From NCBI GenBank assembly GCA_037954665.1, contig JBBMOL010000097.1:744001-808000 (forward strand): 64,000 nucleotides of DNA, read 5' to 3'. Made by a program: the position numbers and the translations under genes. The stretch is from Laguncularia racemosa (taxonomy: Eukaryota > Streptophyta > Magnoliopsida > Myrtales > Combretaceae). Of this stretch, positions 58,708-64,000 are shown in pieces. The first letter of the stretch is position 1. Every line of letters begins with the position of its first letter. The notes beneath the pieces were generated by a model. That model searched no databases. It was not told the origin of the DNA and saw only the letters and a list, made by a program, of their open reading frames with translations.

Positions 58708-61700
58708 ATGTCCTCGGTTGTAGGGTTTTCTTCTTCTCAGGAGAGTAACCATGAAGAGAACAACAATGAAGGGCTTGACTTAATACTCCAAATCGACCCA
58801 AGAGCCAGCAATTTGTCCCTCCCACGAGATACTTTCCTTAAGACTGCTATCTCTTTCAAGGACCAGGTACTCCTTAGTTTTCATATATGTAGATACATAA
58901 CTTAAAAACTTATAGTGTTAAATTAGAAATTGTAGTCCCTAAGGTCTTTATTGTTTAACAATATAACATACATACGGGTATTTAATAGGATAGATTTAAA
59001 TCCTCTTCTATTGTAGTAAAAAATAAATTAATAATAATAATAAAAAAGAATTTCTCTAAAAAAGTTGGAAACTGGAAATTGCCTTAATGATTAAAGCATT
59101 ATTTGGCAGCTTGGAGAACGTGCCTTGGATACTCAGGAAGTGTGATAAAGGGAAATCTTCTCTTTTTATACATCTACTAACTAATGCCGAGATTTCTCGT
59201 GATATGTATAATTTTAACGTAAATTTTTTTTTTTTTTTTTTCCCTTCAAGTACAACGAGTAATAAGATTTGATTTATTTACAAATGAAAAATTGATATTG
59301 TACGCTGTATGCAATATTAAATTGAGTTCCAAGTAATGAAATGGACAGATAGTACGAGCGACGTGGAAGAGAGGTGAGGCAGCCGGTGGCGGAAGCGGAT
59401 TACGAGGATTAGACCCAACCGCATACACGGGGTTGCTGGGGACGGCTTTCACTTGCCTGAGGTCGTACGAGGCCACCAGGAACCAGCAGGACCTTCAATT
59501 GTGTGCAGAGATTGTTGACACGTGTGCAGCTGCGGCACGTGCGTCCACAAGGTGCGATTCGACTCTGACGTCAACTCCTTCTCTCTCTCTTTTTCTCTCT
59601 TTCACACACACACACCCACCGAGTGTCCTTAAGTTAGATATTTATTCAAATCTGGATTGATTTCATAAAACAAAATTGAATAATAATATCATTCCGTAGA
59701 TACGTCGCGAACACGACATTGATATTTCATCACTAATTGCGTAATTATGAGCTATTGTGCATTAGAATATGCGAAAATGATCCTGTCATTGTACTAGTAA
59801 TATTCTTTAACAGGGAGCATGTCGCCCACCGGATGCATTGGGCATTTGATAAGGACTTTTAACTTTCCGTTTATTTCGCTCATTGAAACTAAATAGGGCC
59901 AGCAAAAATAAATAAATAATAAATTCTATAGTATTATTTTGTTTTACGATCATGATATTTTTAACAATTCTTTTCTTTAATAAAAAAATAAATTTTCCTT
60001 ATCTTTTCTAAAAGGTTTAGTTTGATAAGTAGAAAAACCTATTAGATTTAAGAATTATACTTAATCTATATTACTATTCTATGTAGGATTATAATATTAC
60101 CAACCTAAGTTTAAAGAAACAATCCAACAAAAAAGCTAATCTTAAGATAGACAAACTCCTTAAATTTAAGTATTACAGTCGATTTATATTATTATTTCAT
60201 GTAAGATTGTAATATTACTATTCCTTTTGAAAGTCAATGCCCATGCCCATGTTAACTTATTTTGATCTCTTACTTAAGATAGCTCTCACATTGTTTTATC
60301 AAATAACCTTTTCTTAGGTAGTCCTTGTTTGTGTCACTTACTTTTTAGTTGTCCAAGGTTGACTTTTAATGAGCCCTTCTAATACTGTTCATGTACTATT
60401 TTTATAATTTTTGAAATCGTCTGATATGACTCTACCTCTACCTCTACCAAAATTTATGGACTTATATGAATCCATGTCCTAAAATACAGTTGTCTTTTTA
60501 TTTTTAAATTTATTTTGAACAAAAAGTTGGAGCAAGTGAATGGATGAGCAAACAAACTTGGAACACTTTTATCTTAATCCATAATGTAGATTTTCTTGTA
60601 TTCCATTGTTTTTAAATTAAACCCTCCCTTTCACAATCATAAAATAATAGCAAAAAGAAAAGGACAGCTGTACATGCAGACAGCACACACACATAAAAAA
60701 AAAAAAAAACAAAGGACGGTTGGACCAATTACTTTTAGGGGGAAAAGTTATTCATTAAAATTGTTCTATATGCAGATTCTGCCAATTAAAGAAATATGAC
60801 AAGCAGGACATGTTTGCTAGGATTCAAATCAATGGAGATTTATATATTCTTTCTTTGATATGACGCCACTAATACCGTATGGATGATGCAATGAAACAAA
60901 TTCATTAATATTAATATATTACGGTAAGTATTAATAGAATAAAATTTTAATATATGATAATAATAAAAATAAATATTTTATAAATAGCATTTATTTATAT
61001 TTTTATATATTAAAATTTTATTAATATTTTCGTATTATTAATTTTGCATGACGTATAAATATGGCGTGCAAATAGCATTGAAGCGGTTCTGGTAGAACTC
61101 CTAAGTGGTTTTATTTAATGGATGTCTGTGCGGTGCAACACGAGAAAATGGAAACGTCTCGTCCATTGATCTTTAGTTAGCATCTTAAAAGCAGATACTG
61201 ACATTTTGCTTCCAATGAAATAAAACAATTGATTGCAGGAACGTGACGTTTTTATGCGGAAAAGGAGGGGTCTATGCAGTTGGAGCAGTGGTTGGCCATT
61301 ACATCGGGGACCATGCGAAGCGTGACATGTTCCTTAGCCTTTTCCTTGAGGTATTTACATCGATCATTTTTTACCAAGATACTTTTTTTTCTCTCTGATA
61401 ATATCTCCCCTCATTGAATTGATAGAAGGCATCTGGATCGATTGGACTTGTGATGTAGTATCTTTATTGACAGGGAAAAAGTATCAGGTCCTTTTGAATT
61501 TGTAACAGAACCTTTTCTATCTTCATAAAAGTGACAGCTGTAGCTAACCTTGTTGGATACGTTATGATCGCTTCATGCTTCATTTGATTGTGTTAATGGA
61601 CATGTAATGAAGTGGGGTGTGAGACAATATAATGAAAGTCGACCCAATAATTTGATATTGATACAGAAGAAAAACCTGGACACTACTCAAATTTGACATC

Positions 61701-63297
61701 AAATGACATGATAACAAGATAAGTTTTTCACTTATGATGTAGCATGAAACCTGAGTACAAGATAAGGTGATGGTGATTAACTGCCATGAAAGATGCTAGT
61801 AAAAATTGATGAAAAAGATTTCCATCTTATTAAAATAGAAATCATTATCTCATTCCATTGACAAGGCACTGGTAATTGCCATGATTTGCCTTTGGTCATT
61901 ATGTTTGCCTGCTAGGAATATATAAGCTATAATACCACTGGCCAGTGGCCACTGCTACTTTCAACATAAGATGCTATAATAGCAGTAGATATTCCTAAAG
62001 TTTTAATTAAGCAGCAAATATTGAAAAAAAAGTTCCGAAAATGTCAAAGAAACTACCTAATTAACTTCTTTTTTTCTCTTTGCCTTTGTAAATAAACACT
62101 AACCAAGTCAATTTGGTGTTTGATGCCTGAAAGTAATCTGTTCCCCATGGTGATAGGAAGTACCAATATCATGCGGTGTTCCAGCAGATATACATACTAA
62201 TTGTCAATGAAAATCTGTTGTGCATATATCCTTTGAACTATTCCATCCATTGTTCAGATATCAACTGATAGATTTTTGTCAACGAAGGGGAAAGTTCTTA
62301 TTCATAAGATGTACCATCTATTTTAGGACATGTACGATCGCTGAAAGCCCATTTACCTTGCTGCAGCTTGCACAAGAGAAGGCACTACCAGTTGGACCAG
62401 AAGAAGGTGGATTTGGGATGTCATACGATCTTTTGTGTGGCCGAGCAGGATTTTTATGGGCAGCATTATTTATAAACAAGTATCTGGAACAGGATGCAGT
62501 GCCGAGTGACTTTCTCATGCCTGTTGTGGATGCCGTTTTAGCAGGAGGCAGTGCCGGGGCATCAGACATACCAACATGCCCTTTGATGTATAGGTGGCAT
62601 GGGACACGGTACTTAGGTGCGGCTAATGGCCTTGCTGGAATCCTGCAAGTCTTGCTTCACTTCCCTCTCTCCGAAGGGAGTGTTGAGGATGTTAAGGGGA
62701 CATTTAGGTATATGATGAGCAATAGGTTTCCGCATAGCGGAAATTACCCTTCTAGTGAAGGAAACCCGAGGGACAAGCTGGTTCAATGGTCTCATGGTGC
62801 AACTGGTATAGGCATTGCCCTCAGCAAGGCCTCACAGGTTGGTAACGCTTCCTCAACAAAAAAATCCAGAGCCCTGAATCGTTTTTATTTTTATTTTTTT
62901 CCAATGAATGGTGGGCTGTGAATCCCGAAACAATATATGTACCCTTTTCCTGCAGGTGTTTCCTGGAGACAGAGAATTCCGAGATGCAGCCATAGAAGCT
63001 GGAGAAGTAGTTTGGAAAAATGGACTAGTGAAGAAAGTGGGACTTGCTGATGGTGTTTCTGGCAATGCCTATGCGTTCCTTTCTCTGTACCGTCTCACCG
63101 GGGAGAGCATATATGAGGAGAGAGCAAGGGCTTTTGCAAGCTTCTTGTGCCATAACGTGAAAGAGCAGATTAGCACGGGGAATGCTCAAGGGGCTGGCAA
63201 TGCCTACTCACTTTACCAGGGACTTGCAGGGGCAGCCTGCCTCTGGTTTGATCTTGCTCACTCTGAAAACTCTAGATTTCCAGGGTATGAAGTGTAG
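58708..63297 (+). CDS. GCL1: LanC-like protein, GCL1 type
   Basis: Five exons: 58708-58866, 59349-59551, 61239-61350, 62367-62837 and 62956-63297. All have GT-AG junctions in compatible phase, giving 428 aa, a usual LanC-like length. The start is MSSVVGFSSSQESNHEE. LanC-like landmarks follow in order: DPTAYTGLLGTAFTCLRSYE, VTFLCGKGGVYAVGAV, DLLCGRAGFLWAALF, MYRWHGTRYLGAANGLAG (about residues 232-249), LVQWSHGATG (297-305), LADGVSGNAYAFLSLYRLTG (345 on) and a terminal FPGYEV. The fold is an alpha/alpha barrel related to bacterial lanthionine cyclases. The zinc ligands known for LANCL proteins (Cys of WCHG; Cys-His of ICHG) are replaced here: WSHG (Ser300) and LADG (Ala346-Asp347), and HGLAG is NGLAG. 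So zinc-dependent chemistry is doubtful. GCL1 is my best family-member match from recollection; GCL2 and GCR2 fit less well. Confidence 0.9.
59552..61238 (+). other. Intron 2 of the LanC-like gene
   Basis: 1687 bp, beginning GTGCGATTCG and ending TTGATTGCAG; it splits an arginine codon (AG|G). It contains a CT/CA microsatellite near its start (59577-59617) and a hairpin MITE at about 60905-61050. No other gene is seen. Confidence 0.85.
60905..61050. mobile_element. Hairpin MITE in intron 2 of the LanC-like gene
   Basis: The left arm (about 60919-60962, ATAGAATAAAATTTTAATAT) is the near-complement of the right arm (about 60996-61035). The right arm, read on the minus strand, gives ATTAATAAAATTTTAATATA. 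The arms are separated by about 35 bp, making an almost fully self-complementary AT-rich unit of about 145 bp. That is the structure of a small MITE. The target duplication was not resolved. Confidence 0.6.
61351..62366 (+). other. Intron 3 of the LanC-like gene
   Basis: 1016 bp, from GAG|GTATTTAC to CTTGCTGCAG|CTTGCACAAG, phase 0. The open frame at 62220-62366 preceding exon 4 is intronic read-through: it lacks LanC similarity, and the acceptor at 62366 restores LFLE-LAQEKALP as in relatives. Confidence 0.85.
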
Positions 63298-64000
63298 TAA
63301 TTAGTTTCAGGAGCTTTGAGCAAATATCGAACCGAGCTGGAAGTGGGGCTAATATGCACTTATGTGTATATATGAGTTTCTGCATGGACATGAATCCAAA
63401 GTAACTTATGTTCTGCTAAAGGTTACTTTGATTATGAGCTTCTTCAGCAACTCCCTTTTGGAATATTAGCTTGTTCCTTCACATCAATTCTGCATAGAGG
63501 CGAAATGAGCAATAGCCAACTGGAATCCTTTATTTATAAATGTTATTTTACTCAAGTTTCTCAAGGAAAATTCATTCTACGCTTCTTGCTGGCGACCACC
63601 CTCCCACCATTATTTAACTACGTGACAACTTGATTCCAACAAGTACATTGAGCACTCCAGTTTTGGTAAAAATGGTTTTCTTTTAAAATCAAGTGCTTTT
63701 TTTATCCCTTGGAGATAAGCACTAGCGGCTGCGAAGTCTTGAGCTTTATTGATTTCATCCATGGACAAAACAAAAGAATATTGGAAAATAAGTCCATTTA
63801 AGCTGACTAACCGTCTTAAGAATCAAATATTAAAACACTTAGGATTGATGAGGGCCATCATGGTTATGTCTGTTGAACTATTTCCAAATACGTAGGGTGA
63901 AAAAAAAAAAATTAGGGGTACATTTTTCGAACTGCTAATCATTGGAAATTTTGGGAAGCAGACATTTATAGTGAGCTTTAGGATGTATTTAACATATTCG
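63298..64000. other. 3' flank of the LanC-like gene
   Basis: Probably 3' untranslated region at first, then intergenic DNA. No further coding similarity or repeat structure seen. Confidence 0.5.

Noticed and set aside
62220..62366. N-terminal extension of LanC-like exon 4
   Set aside because: The in-frame open stretch is intronic. The acceptor at 62366 joins exon 3 to LAQEKALP in phase, and the extension has no LanC similarity.
1..64000. A novel multi-gene defence or metabolic cluster
   Set aside because: Only three unrelated single-copy-type plant genes are supported, far apart and separated by transposons. Nothing indicates a linked system.

Overview
The window is nuclear DNA of a flowering plant, almost certainly a eudicot. 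The evidence is spliced genes of plant-specific families (an E-class pentatricopeptide repeat protein, a WEB/DUF827 coiled-coil protein, a plant LanC-like protein), AT-rich intergenic DNA, and nested decayed plant retrotransposons and hAT transposons. I saw no bacterial operons, phage genes, CRISPR arrays, rRNA or convincing tRNA genes.

Layout. (1) 1-26.3 kb is a nest of transposons with no host gene. A minus-strand Ty3/gypsy element (3' LTR remnant 2898-3056, 5' LTR about 25376-26260) is split by a minus-strand hAT transposon (4591-22731, flanked by the 8-bp duplication ACCATTAA). That hAT is split in turn by a 13.9-kb Tat/Ogre-type LTR retrotransposon (5909-19792, duplication TAAAC), also on the minus strand. 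The outer element's left LTR is cut by another hAT-like relic, which carries a solo LTR (206-2240, duplication AATGT) of the same Tat/Ogre-type family. All coding parts are broken by stops. (2) 26.3-28.5 kb is unrecognised repeat-like DNA. (3) 28773-31290 (+) is a two-exon E-class PPR gene. (4) 31.3-38.4 kb is intergenic, with a LINE remnant (32.87-33.64 kb) and a 1.03-kb non-autonomous hAT element (33952-34981) containing a 26-base C run. (5) 38504-40616 (+) is a WEB-family coiled-coil gene; its first exon is uncertain. (6) 40.6-58.6 kb has no convincing gene. It holds diverged dispersed repeats, a cluster of short LTR elements (48.1-50.4 kb), a compositionally distinct island (52.7-53.5 kb), and a repeat complex with direct and inverted copies (54.06-56.56 kb) that contains a truncated LTR element. 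(7) 58708-63297 (+) is a five-exon LanC-like gene, closest to Arabidopsis GCL1 as far as I can recall, in which the canonical zinc-ligand motifs are substituted. A small hairpin MITE sits in its second intron.

The three host genes are unrelated in function and each has its own promoter: organellar RNA processing (PPR), probably chloroplast-movement-type coiled-coil structure (WEB), and a LanC-like fold of unclear activity. I found no convincing new multi-gene system. The most informative signals are the order of nested insertions, a 64-bp duplication spanning a hAT junction, family-internal tandem repeats, and the loss of zinc ligands in the LanC-like protein.
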